A DNA stretch of 64,000 nt, taken from NCBI GenBank assembly GCA_024397875.1, contig CP073344.1:2471001-2535000 (forward strand), read 5' to 3'. The position numbers were made by a program, and so were the translations under genes. This document shows positions 26,136 to 33,964 of the stretch, one piece after another. The stretch comes from Amphritea atlantica (GTDB lineage Bacteria > Pseudomonadota > Gammaproteobacteria > Pseudomonadales > Balneatricaceae). The notes beneath the pieces are model-generated. The model was not told the DNA's origin and searched no databases. It saw nothing but the letters and a program-made list of their open reading frames with translations. Positions within the stretch are counted from its first letter, which is position 1. Each line of letters opens with the position of its first letter.

Positions 26136-27626
26136 TTAACTAGGGAATGCGAACGAAACCCCTTCGCGTACACCGCTGGAAGGCCAGCGTTGTGTGATTG
26201 TTTTACGCTTGGTGTAGAAGCGCACAGCATCCGGACCATAGGCATGCAGATCCCCAAACAGGGAGCGTTTCCAGCCACCGAAGCTATGATAGGCGACCGG
26301 TACTGGCAGTGGTACGTTGATACCCACCATACCCACCTGAATATTGTCAGAAAAGTAGCGTGCCGCTTCACCGTCACGGGTAAAGATACAGGTACCATTA
26401 CCGTATTCATGATCATTGATCAGCTGCATCGCCTCTTCCATCGAGTTCGCACGAACAACCTGCAATACCGGGCCAAAGATCTCCTCTTTATAGCTTTCCA
26501 TCTCCGGTGTAACCCTGTCGATCAGCGTAGCACCGACAAAGAAACCACCATCAAAGCCTTCAACCTGCGGATTACGGCCATCAACAACAACGGCAGCACC
26601 ATCGGCTTCGGCACTATCGATAAAGCCGTTTACCTTCTGCTGGTGCGCACGGGTAATTACCGGACCGAAATCATTATCGCTATTGCTGAAGGCACCCACT
26701 TTCAGAGGTTCCATCGCATGACGCATCTTAGCCACCAGCGTATCCGCCGCTTCATCGCCTACCGCTACCGCTACAGACAACGCCATGCAACGCTCACCGG
26801 AAGAACCAAAGGCAGCCCCCAGCAGCTGATTAACCGCGTTATCCATATCCGCATCCGGCATCACAATCGCGTGGTTCTTAGCACCACCCAGTGCCTGACA
26901 GCGCTTACCATTGGCATTCGCAGTGCTGTAGATATATTCCGCAATCGGCGTAGAACCGACAAAGCTTACCGCTTTAATACGCTCATCGGACAGCAGAGTA
27001 TCAACCGCTTCTTTATCACCGTTTACAACATTGATGACACCTTTAGGCAGACCGGCTTCCTCCAACAACTGAGCAATATAGAGCGTCGAAGACGGATCAC
27101 GCTCCGAAGGCTTAAGCACAAAAGTGTTACCACACACAATCGCCATCGGGTACATCCACAGTGGCACCATCGCCGGGAAGTTGAATGGGGTAATACCGGC
27201 TACCACACCCAGAGGCTGGAACTCGCTCCAGGAATCGATACCCGGACCAACATTACGGCTGTGTTCGCCTTTTAGCAGTTCTGGCGCACCACAAGCGTAC
27301 TCAACATTCTCAATACCTCGTTGCAGTTCACCCGCCGCATCATGAGAGATCTTACCGTGCTCTTCACCGATCATCGCGCAGATCTTTTCGGCATTCTCTT
27401 CCAACAACGCTTTAAACCGGTACATCACCTGTGCACGTTTAGCCGGTGGCGTATTACGCCACGCAGGAAACGCCTGTTCAGCGGCGCTAATCGCCTGCTC
27501 AACCGTAGTCACACTCGCCAGCGCTACCTGCTTTGAAACTTCACCGGTAGACGGGTTATATACATCTTGGGTACGAGCGGCTTCAAAGCTCATCTCGCCA
27601 TTAATCAGGTGACCAATAGTTGTCAT
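26136..27626 (-). CDS. mmsA: CoA-acylating methylmalonate-semialdehyde dehydrogenase
   Basis: 496 residues from ATG 27626, preceded by AAGAGAAAAGAT. MmsA features include GEEHGKISHDAAGELQRG near 100-120, GITPFNFPAMVPLWMYP near 150-165, the catalytic Cys in GSSGERCMALSVAV near 280-290, and GDLHAYGPDAVRFYTKRKTITQRW at the C-terminus. The enzyme converts methylmalonate or malonate semialdehyde to propionyl- or acetyl-CoA. It lies downstream of bauA on the same strand with about 86 bp between, so together they form the classic beta-alanine to acetyl-CoA route. Confidence 0.93.
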   Translation of the reverse strand: MTTIGHLINGEMSFEAARTQDVYNPSTGEVSKQVALASVTTVEQAISAAEQAFPAWRNTPPAKRAQVMYRFKALLEENAEKICAMIGEEHGKISHDAAGELQRGIENVEYACGAPELLKGEHSRNVGPGIDSWSEFQPLGVVAGITPFNFPAMVPLWMYPMAIVCGNTFVLKPSERDPSSTLYIAQLLEEAGLPKGVINVVNGDKEAVDTLLSDERIKAVSFVGSTPIAEYIYSTANANGKRCQALGGAKNHAIVMPDADMDNAVNQLLGAAFGSSGERCMALSVAVAVGDEAADTLVAKMRHAMEPLKVGAFSNSDNDFGPVITRAHQQKVNGFIDSAEADGAAVVVDGRNPQVEGFDGGFFVGATLIDRVTPEMESYKEEIFGPVLQVVRANSMEEAMQLINDHEYGNGTCIFTRDGEAARYFSDNIQVGMVGINVPLPVPVAYHSFGGWKRSLFGDLHAYGPDAVRFYTKRKTITQRWPSSGVREGVSFAFPS

Positions 27627-27712
27627 ATCTTTTCTCTTAAATTCAATTTCTGTCAAATTCAATAATCTGTTACAGCCAAACCATGACTATATATTCGTTA
27701 TAACCGGACGGA

Positions 27713-29050
27713 TCAGTCCAGTTCGTTGATCGAATCGCCCAGCGCATTAATCAGGCTGTCAATTTCAGATATTTCAGTGGTAAACGGCAAACCCAGCTGA
27801 ATCGTGTCGCCGCCGTAACGGACATAGAAGCCTTTTTCCCAGCACTTCATCGCGATCTGATAAGGCCGCAGTGCAGGTTCGCCCGGAGCCGACTCAATAG
27901 TGAAACCGGCGGCCAGACCGTAGTTACGGATATCAGACACATACTGAGTACCCTTGAGACTATGAACCATCTCCTGAAACTGAGGCGCAATCGATTTGGA
28001 ACGCTCAACCAGTTTGTCATTGGTCAGAATATCCAGTGATGCCAGACCCGCAGCACAGGCAACCGGATGGGCAGAATAGGTATAACCGTGAGGCAGTTCC
28101 AGCATATATTCCGGGCCACCCTCGGCCATAAAGGTATCGTAGATCTCCTGCTTTGCGATCACAGCACCCATCGGAATCACGCCGTTGGTCAGTTGCTTGG
28201 CCACTGTCATCAGATCCGGCGTGACACCGAACTCCTCTGCACCGGTATTCGATCCAACACGACCAAAGGCGGTGATCACCTCATCAAATATCAGCAGGAT
28301 ATTGTGTTTATCACAGATCTCCCGCAGCCGTTTCAGATAGCCAATCGGTGGCGGAATAACACCGGTAGAACCCGCCATCGGTTCAACAATAACGGCAGCG
28401 ATATTGGATGCATCGTGCACCATGATCTGCTGCTCCAGATCGTTTGCCAGATGGGCGCCGGTTTCAGGCATCCCCTGGGTGAACAGATTCTCTTCAAGCA
28501 TGGTGTGAGGCAGGTGAATCGCATCAATCCCCTGACCGTAGATCGCCCGGTTAGGACTGATCCCACCTACGCTGATACCACCAAAGTTCACGCCGTGATA
28601 GCCCTTGGCACGCCCCACCAGACGGGTTTTACCGCCCTGACCTTTTTTACGCCAGTAAGCGCGGGCAATCTTCAAGGCCGTTTCAACTGATTCAGAACCG
28701 GAACCGGTAAAAAACACCCGGTTAAGTCCTGCTGGCATAAACTCGGTGATACGGTGCGCCAGCTCAAATGATTTCGGATGACCAAACTGAAATGCCGGCG
28801 AGTAATCCAGCTCTTTCACCTGTTTGCTGACCGCTTCGGTGATCTCAGGACGACTGTGACCGGCACCGCAGGTCCACAGACCGGACAGACCGTCAAATAT
28901 TTTCCGGCCATCCGCAGCGGTATAGTAGTTACCCTCCGCAGCAACAATCAGCCGCGGGTCCTGCTTAAAGCTTCGGTTAGCGGTAAACGGCATCCAGTGG
29001 GCATCAAGCTGTTCCTGAGTAAGGCCACAGCGGTTCGGATCATCAGTCAT
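27713..29050 (-). CDS. bauA: Beta-alanine (omega-amino acid):pyruvate aminotransferase
   Basis: 445 residues, class III PLP enzyme. The N-terminus HWMPFTANRSFKQDPRLIV and GLSGLWTCGAGHSRPEI match the omega-amino acid:pyruvate transaminase group of Pseudomonas (BauA) very closely. Other marks are FFTGSGSESVETALKIARAYW, RAKGYHGVNFGGISVGGI, IFDEVITAFGRVG and the PLP Lys in TVAKQLTNG near 288. It transfers the beta-alanine amino group to pyruvate, giving malonate semialdehyde for MmsA. The divergent LysR at 29155 is the probable regulator. Confidence 0.93.
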   Translation of the reverse strand: MTDDPNRCGLTQEQLDAHWMPFTANRSFKQDPRLIVAAEGNYYTAADGRKIFDGLSGLWTCGAGHSRPEITEAVSKQVKELDYSPAFQFGHPKSFELAHRITEFMPAGLNRVFFTGSGSESVETALKIARAYWRKKGQGGKTRLVGRAKGYHGVNFGGISVGGISPNRAIYGQGIDAIHLPHTMLEENLFTQGMPETGAHLANDLEQQIMVHDASNIAAVIVEPMAGSTGVIPPPIGYLKRLREICDKHNILLIFDEVITAFGRVGSNTGAEEFGVTPDLMTVAKQLTNGVIPMGAVIAKQEIYDTFMAEGGPEYMLELPHGYTYSAHPVACAAGLASLDILTNDKLVERSKSIAPQFQEMVHSLKGTQYVSDIRNYGLAAGFTIESAPGEPALRPYQIAMKCWEKGFYVRYGGDTIQLGLPFTTEISEIDSLINALGDSINELD

Positions 29051-29154
29051 AATTCAGCCTCAGTTTATTATCTTGTTGACTCTATTATCGCCAACGACTA
29101 AGTTTATTAAATTCACAAATATTAATTTAAAGTTAACCATAAGGTTACTCAATA

Positions 29155-30072
29155 ATGAGCCGATCTGAAAACCTTCTGCCCCGCCAGCTGGGTGACGCCC
29201 ACATCCGTCTGTTGCGGATCTACAAAGCCGTTGTTGAAAGCGGCGGATTCTCTGCCGCCGAAGTGGAGCTGAATATCAGTCGCCCTGCTATCAGTCTAGC
29301 CATATCAGAACTGGAAAGCCTGTTAAACATGCGCCTGTGCAACCGGGGCCGGGCCGGTTTTGCACTGACGGAACAGGGCGAAGAGGTATATGACGCAACC
29401 CTGCAACTGCTGGGAGGACTGGAGAATTTTCGCGCCCGGATCAACGCCATCAATACCGAACTGAAGGGCGAACTCAACATAGGGATCACCGATAATATGG
29501 TGACCGTTCCCCAGATGCGCATCACCCGCGCACTGGCAGCACTGAAAGCAAGAGGCCCGGAAGTCACTATCAATATCCGTATGATACCGCCTAAAGATAT
29601 TGAATCCGGTGTGCTGGATGGCCAGCTTCTGGTTGGCGTCGTGTCAGAACAACGCAGCCTGCCGGGCCTGAACTATTTCCCTCTCTATGACGAGCAATCC
29701 CTTCTCTATTGCAGCAACGAGCATCCACTATTTGAAAAAGATAACAGCCTGTTGAGCGATGACGAGCTATCGGGATACGATGCTGTGCTGCCCGCCTACC
29801 CTCAGTCGGCAGAGATCAAACAGCAACAGGCGCTGCTCAAAGCCAGTGCCAGCTCCACCGATCGTGAAGGGATCGCCTTCCTGATTCTCAGTGGCAGCTA
29901 TATCGGTTTTCTGCCCACTCACTATGCCAAACAGTGGATTCGCGAGGGACGAATCAGGGCGATTCAACCCGAGAAACGCAGTTTCACCACCCACTTCACA
30001 GCCATCACCCGCAAAGGCGCGCGCAACAACCTGATCCGCGATGCATTTATGGAAGAGTTAGAAAAGCAGTAG
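29155..30072 (+). CDS. LysR family transcriptional regulator (paralogue 3 of 3)
   Basis: 305 residues, with RQLGDAHIRLLRIYKAVVES and GGFSAAEVELNISRPAISLA marking the helix-turn-helix, then LCNRGRAGFALTEQGEEVYDATLQLLGGLENFRARIN, very close to the regulators at 13788 and 18278. It is divergent from bauA with 104 bp between and probably activates it in response to beta-alanine or its semialdehyde. Confidence 0.9.
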   Translation: MSRSENLLPRQLGDAHIRLLRIYKAVVESGGFSAAEVELNISRPAISLAISELESLLNMRLCNRGRAGFALTEQGEEVYDATLQLLGGLENFRARINAINTELKGELNIGITDNMVTVPQMRITRALAALKARGPEVTINIRMIPPKDIESGVLDGQLLVGVVSEQRSLPGLNYFPLYDEQSLLYCSNEHPLFEKDNSLLSDDELSGYDAVLPAYPQSAEIKQQQALLKASASSTDREGIAFLILSGSYIGFLPTHYAKQWIREGRIRAIQPEKRSFTTHFTAITRKGARNNLIRDAFMEELEKQ

Positions 30073-30156
30073 CTCGACGTGACTGCGTCACTTGCTAATG
30101 GCCAGATACGGCAGCGCCGCTTGCTGAAAAAAGATTTAAAAACTTAAGGAACACCC

Positions 30157-30630
30157 GTGAACCGAATCGCTGTTTTTGTTGATGTACAGAACATCTACTA
30201 CACCACCCGCCAGGCCTATGGGCGACAGTTTAACTATCGTAAACTGTGGCAGGAGATCAGTCAGCAGGGGGAGATCGTTATCGCTAACGCCTACGCCATT
30301 CATCGCGGTGACGACAGCCAGCTAAAGTTCCAGAACGCCCTGAAACATATCGGTTTCAACGTCAAACTGAAGCCTTATATTCAGCGCAGTGACGGCTCCG
30401 CCAAAGGCGACTGGGATGTCGGCATCGCCATCGACGTTATGGATACCGCCCCGGAGGTCGATACCATAATCCTGCTCTCCGGTGATGGCGATTTTGATCT
30501 GCTGCTGGAACGGGTCAAACGGAAATACGGCGTAACCGCCCAGGTCTATGGCGTCCCCGCATTAACGGCCAATTCACTGATCAGCTCCGCGAGCGAGTTT
30601 TTTCCTATCGAAGACACACTGTTGCTTTAA
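30157..30630 (+). CDS. NYN domain (LabA/DUF88-like) protein
   Basis: 157 residues starting at GTG 30157 behind AAGGAACACCC. The PIN-like NYN domain shows NRIAVFVDVQNIYYTTR with the first acidic pair (Asp9, Asn12) and LLSGDGDFDLLLERV (Asp-x-Asp near 106-112) as the metal site. NYN proteins are predicted RNases. It follows the lysR by 84 bases on the same strand; functional linkage is unclear. Confidence 0.88.
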   Translation: MNRIAVFVDVQNIYYTTRQAYGRQFNYRKLWQEISQQGEIVIANAYAIHRGDDSQLKFQNALKHIGFNVKLKPYIQRSDGSAKGDWDVGIAIDVMDTAPEVDTIILLSGDGDFDLLLERVKRKYGVTAQVYGVPALTANSLISSASEFFPIEDTLLL

Positions 30631-30674
30631 GAACAGGACCCGTTACCTGGGGCCATTATTTACCGGGGTAAAAT

Positions 30675-31340
30675 TTACCAGGGCAAAACATCCCCATTCG
30701 AATGCCAGAACGTACCGCTGGTTTCCAGCGTCAGCTCATCAATTCTTTGCGCCAGACGCCCGGCAGCCTGATCGGGAGTGATATCGCCATGTCCACCGAT
30801 CATCTCGGTGCCGACCAGTCCCGGATGCAGCAGCGCCACGGCAACTCCGCGGGGTTTAAGATCATGGGCAAGAGAGACTCCGGCAATATTCAGTGCCGCT
30901 TTAGACATGCGATAACCGTAACGACCGCCGCTGGTATTATCGGTAACCGATCCCATCCGGCTGGAAACCAGTGCCACCTTTGCATTCTCAGCTAAGTGGT
31001 TCATCAGCGCTTCGGTTACCAGCAGGGATGCCAGAGCATTGGTCTCAAACTGCTGCCGAATCGAATCTGCATCGATCTCCCCCAACACTTCGTTGCGCAG
31101 AATGCCGGCGTTGTTAATCAGCAGATCGATGGTCACGGCTCCCAGAGCGGAAGCGATCCGTTCAATGCCCTGAGGCTGGGTGACGTCTGCTCCATCGATG
31201 ATATTCACTCCCAGGGATTTCAACTCTTCAGATGCGGTTCTGCAAACAGCATAGACATCAGATCCCCGGCCCTGATACAGGCGACAAAAAGAGAGACCGA
31301 TGCCACGGCTGGCACCGGTAATTACAACTGACTGAGACAT
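30675..31340 (-). CDS. Short-chain dehydrogenase/reductase
   Basis: 221 residues from ATG 31340. Rossmann TGASRGIGLSFCRLYQGRG near 8-26, NNAGI near 80, YGYRMSKAALN near 143-153 with the catalytic Tyr and Lys, and a C-terminal HPGLVGTEM. The overall pattern is that of the CsgA (C-factor)/YciK-like small SDR group. Substrate is not determinable. It converges on the NYN gene. Confidence 0.88.
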   Translation of the reverse strand: MSQSVVITGASRGIGLSFCRLYQGRGSDVYAVCRTASEELKSLGVNIIDGADVTQPQGIERIASALGAVTIDLLINNAGILRNEVLGEIDADSIRQQFETNALASLLVTEALMNHLAENAKVALVSSRMGSVTDNTSGGRYGYRMSKAALNIAGVSLAHDLKPRGVAVALLHPGLVGTEMIGGHGDITPDQAAGRLAQRIDELTLETSGTFWHSNGDVLPW

Positions 31341-31641
31341 AGCGCGGTACCCGATCATTGAGTTAAACGGTATCAGTATAGGTTGGGATAAATGGTAATA
31401 ACAAAGTTTTTCTGAGCAACTGGCCGCGGGCTTTAACCAGTAGTAAGCGGCAACACCACGTCTGGCCAGCTACCCAGCGGCAGGCTAACCAGGGTTCGTC
31501 TTGGCGAAGCACTCATCGGACAATGAGCATGCATTGGAATGCACTTCTTGTAAGGACTTATTGTAAGGACTGATCTTCAAGAACTGACTTTAAGATATGA
31601 CCTTAAAGGCAAGTTTTCAGAGTGGGTTCTAAAAACCGGCT
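31341..31641. other. Intergenic region with a short direct repeat
   Basis: About 300 bp between the SDR promoter and the end of mlaA. It has TTGTAAGGACT twice in a row (31547-31573 region) and several loosely similar TTAAGA/TTCAAGA words to 31620. No gene or strong terminator is seen. Confidence 0.5.
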
Positions 31642-32334
31642 TCAGAACTGATCTTCGTCGAAAGCCGCCGCCTGACCATCATTGACCAGAAACTCACGAC
31701 GTTGCAGATAGGCATCACGCATCGCAGTATAGCGATCGCCGTTCAGCAACTGCTCAGCCGCCAGAAGACTGGCCCGGGTATCAATAATACGCAGCCCATA
31801 GAGCTGATTACGGGTACGGATCGGGTCAATCTCACCGACCGGATCAACCATTGAGTCCGGTATCAGGCCAATACCATCACGTATATTGGACGGGCCTAAC
31901 AATGGCAACACCAGATAGGGCCCGGTCTCAACACCCCAGTAACCGAGCGTCTGACCAAAGTCTTCACTATGTTGCGGCAGGCCCATTGGGGTTGCTACAT
32001 CGATTATGCCGCCCAGGCCCACTGTAGTATTAAATACAACCCGTGCCAGTCCCTGCCCGGCGGCATTACCTTTCAGTTGTAACAGGTTATTCAGCGTACT
32101 GCCGACATCGGACAAATTACCGAAGAAATTACTCACACCCGTTTCAATAATATTCGGCGTGATCGCCCTATAACCCTGAGCGGCTGGTTTAAGTGCATAG
32201 CGGTCCAGGGTGTCGTTAAAGCTGAACATCGCCCGGTTGAAGCCTTCCCATGGATCAATTTCCCGGCGATCATCGGCAGCAGCATTTAAAGAAAAGACCA
32301 AAAAGAGGGTAAACAGAGTGTTTTTAATTAGCAT
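31642..32334 (-). CDS. mlaA: MlaA (VacJ) family protein, without lipobox
   Basis: 230 residues. The body is typical: DPWEGFNRAMFSFNDTLDRY near 27-46, PNIIETGVSNFFGNLSDVGSTLNNLLQ, GLPQHSEDFGQTLGYWGVETGPYLVLPLLGPSNIRD. MlaA extracts phospholipids from the outer leaflet of the outer membrane and passes them to MlaC. The N-terminal signal (LIKNTLFTLFLVFSLNAAADD) has no Cys, so this copy looks like a signal-peptidase-I substrate rather than a lipoprotein. No other mla gene is nearby. Confidence 0.88.
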   Translation of the reverse strand: MLIKNTLFTLFLVFSLNAAADDRREIDPWEGFNRAMFSFNDTLDRYALKPAAQGYRAITPNIIETGVSNFFGNLSDVGSTLNNLLQLKGNAAGQGLARVVFNTTVGLGGIIDVATPMGLPQHSEDFGQTLGYWGVETGPYLVLPLLGPSNIRDGIGLIPDSMVDPVGEIDPIRTRNQLYGLRIIDTRASLLAAEQLLNGDRYTAMRDAYLQRREFLVNDGQAAAFDEDQF

Positions 32335-32450
32335 CTTGCTGAATTTCCAAAATCGTACCTGAAACCGAATTGTGCCTCAGATCATAGTTTTTTGCGACTG
32401 CAAAAAACAACTTTCTAAATACTTAGACACAAACCACAGGCATAAAAAAA

Positions 32451-32466
32451 GGACCCCTAAGGGTCC
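32451..32466. terminator. Bidirectional terminator between mlaA and porin
   Basis: A7 (32444-32450), GGACCC, loop CTAA, GGGTCC, T6 (32467-32472). It is symmetrical, but on the minus strand it closes the porin transcript about 30 bases after its stop codon. Confidence 0.85.
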
Positions 32467-32495
32467 TTTTTTATCAGCTTAATCTTAAATTAAGA

Positions 32496-33503
32496 TTAGA
32501 AGCTTACGTTGTAACCTACAGCGAAAGTATCTACTGCATTACCAGCATCTTCAGCATCGTTATCAGCTTCGATGTAGTTAGCGAATACAAATGCCTGCTT
32601 GCCCAGCTGCTGCTGAACTTCAACAACGTAACGCTGACCACCGTCCATTTCAGGAGTAGCAGCTACAGCATCAACAGCATCGTGGAAATCATTTCCAGCT
32701 ATTGCAGTAGAACCTGCAGTCGCAGCTTTCTTACCGAAGTCGGTTACAGAAGCCAGGAACTTAGTGTTACCCATAGCGTAAGAACCAGCCAGTACGTATA
32801 CTTCGTCAATACGGCTGATCTCGTCGTCTTCAACAGACAGCGCTACGTATGCATCGCCAGCAGAATAGCTCAGGCCGATAGAGTTGATGCTCTCATCAAC
32901 TGTACCTTCGTAACGCAGTGTAGACAGAGCAACACCGAAACCACCGATTGAGTAGTTAACAGCTGCGTGCAGCGCATCAGCGTCATCACCAGTGTTACCA
33001 CCAGCATCAACACCAGCAGCATCACGTGCAACACCAGCAACAGCCAGCTGCAGACCAGCCATAGTTGGAGAGATGTATGCAGCAGCGTTACCCTGACGAC
33101 CGCCAGTAGCATAGCTGTGAGTTGTTTCAGTGTTAGCAGCTGCCATGATGTCAGTTTTACCAACTGTCCACAGGTAAGCTGGCAGCCACTGACGACCAAC
33201 CAGTACTGTACCGAAGTCACCAGTAGCTCCAACGTAAGCCAGACGGCCTTTGTCTGGAGTACCGAAAGAACCGGACTCAGTGTTTGCATAAGTTTCAAAG
33301 TGAGCGATTGCAGTCGCGCCAGAGAACAGCTCAGAAGTAGCCTTGATACCGATACGTGAAGTGTTGTCCTGGATATCCAGTTCACTACCGTCAGCGTTAG
33401 CCATTTGAACACGCAGAGAGCCGTACAGAGTAGCGTCAGCTTGTGCAGCGATTGGAGCAGCCATAGCGCCGGCTACAGCCAGAGCAATAATAGACTTTTT
33501 CAT
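32496..33503 (-). CDS. Gram-negative trimeric porin
   Basis: 335 residues. Signal peptide KKSIIALAVAGAMAAPIAAQA, then mature DATLYGSLRVQMANADGSEL typical of OmpC/OmpF-type porin 4 family members. The barrel shows GRLAYVGATGDFGTVLVGRQ, alternating polar/hydrophobic strands, acidic loops and a C-terminal NVSF with terminal Phe needed for insertion by BAM. Codon use is narrow (GCA/GCT, GTA, CGT), suggesting high expression. The leader of about 100 bases and its own terminator fit a major outer membrane protein. Confidence 0.93.
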   Translation of the reverse strand: MKKSIIALAVAGAMAAPIAAQADATLYGSLRVQMANADGSELDIQDNTSRIGIKATSELFSGATAIAHFETYANTESGSFGTPDKGRLAYVGATGDFGTVLVGRQWLPAYLWTVGKTDIMAAANTETTHSYATGGRQGNAAAYISPTMAGLQLAVAGVARDAAGVDAGGNTGDDADALHAAVNYSIGGFGVALSTLRYEGTVDESINSIGLSYSAGDAYVALSVEDDEISRIDEVYVLAGSYAMGNTKFLASVTDFGKKAATAGSTAIAGNDFHDAVDAVAATPEMDGGQRYVVEVQQQLGKQAFVFANYIEADNDAEDAGNAVDTFAVGYNVSF

Positions 33504-33964
33504 TAATGTTTCCCCTTCAATATTTAACGTACTAGTAGTTAAACTTTATTATTTCTTACTTTGCTTCGCGTCATCAACTACGCTCGGCTAACAAGAAAAA
33601 TACTATAATTCAGAAATATTTCAATCCCGTGGAAGAAATAAATTCTAACAGCGGATATTTCTGCCGGACTGACTACTATAACAGCCCTTAAGTATCTGTT
33701 ATCTGCGACCCGGTTAACAACCTTAGTTTTTAACCGACTCAACCAGACTATTATAAGCTACAACCTGTTTAAAACCGAGGTTTCAAAGCCGCTTTTAAAT
33801 AAATTTGACGCATTACAGCATAGCCTTTGGGCGTTCGCAACCATTTGTTCTGGTTTTTTAAGCAGTTAAGGCTGTTTTGCAACGCTCCATAAGCAAAAGC
33901 TGATGCAGATCAAACTCAAAAACAAATTCTCGGTCTGGACGCGACAAAACATATCTGACCTGTG
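33504..33964. other. AT-rich intergenic region upstream of porin, no gene seen
   Basis: About 460 bp. The porin ATG has GAAGGGGAAACATTA before it. A TATAGT hexamer on the minus strand at 33602-33607 could be a -10 box for the porin, giving a leader near 95 bases; a second TATAGT lies near 33676. I see no convincing ORF or stable hairpin with a U tract, but the length would allow a small RNA. Confidence 0.4.

Noticed and set aside
26190..27275. 361-codon open frame on the plus strand antisense to mmsA
   Set aside because: It lies fully inside mmsA, its translation is His/Arg/Thr-rich with no motif, and it arises from the codon habits of mmsA.
28067..28690. 207-codon frame antisense to bauA
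   Set aside because: Shadow of a clearly recognised gene; no ribosome-binding site and no family resemblance.
32496..33503. 180-codon Leu/Val-rich antisense and same-strand frames within the porin gene
   Set aside because: Products of the porin's narrow codon use, not independent membrane proteins.
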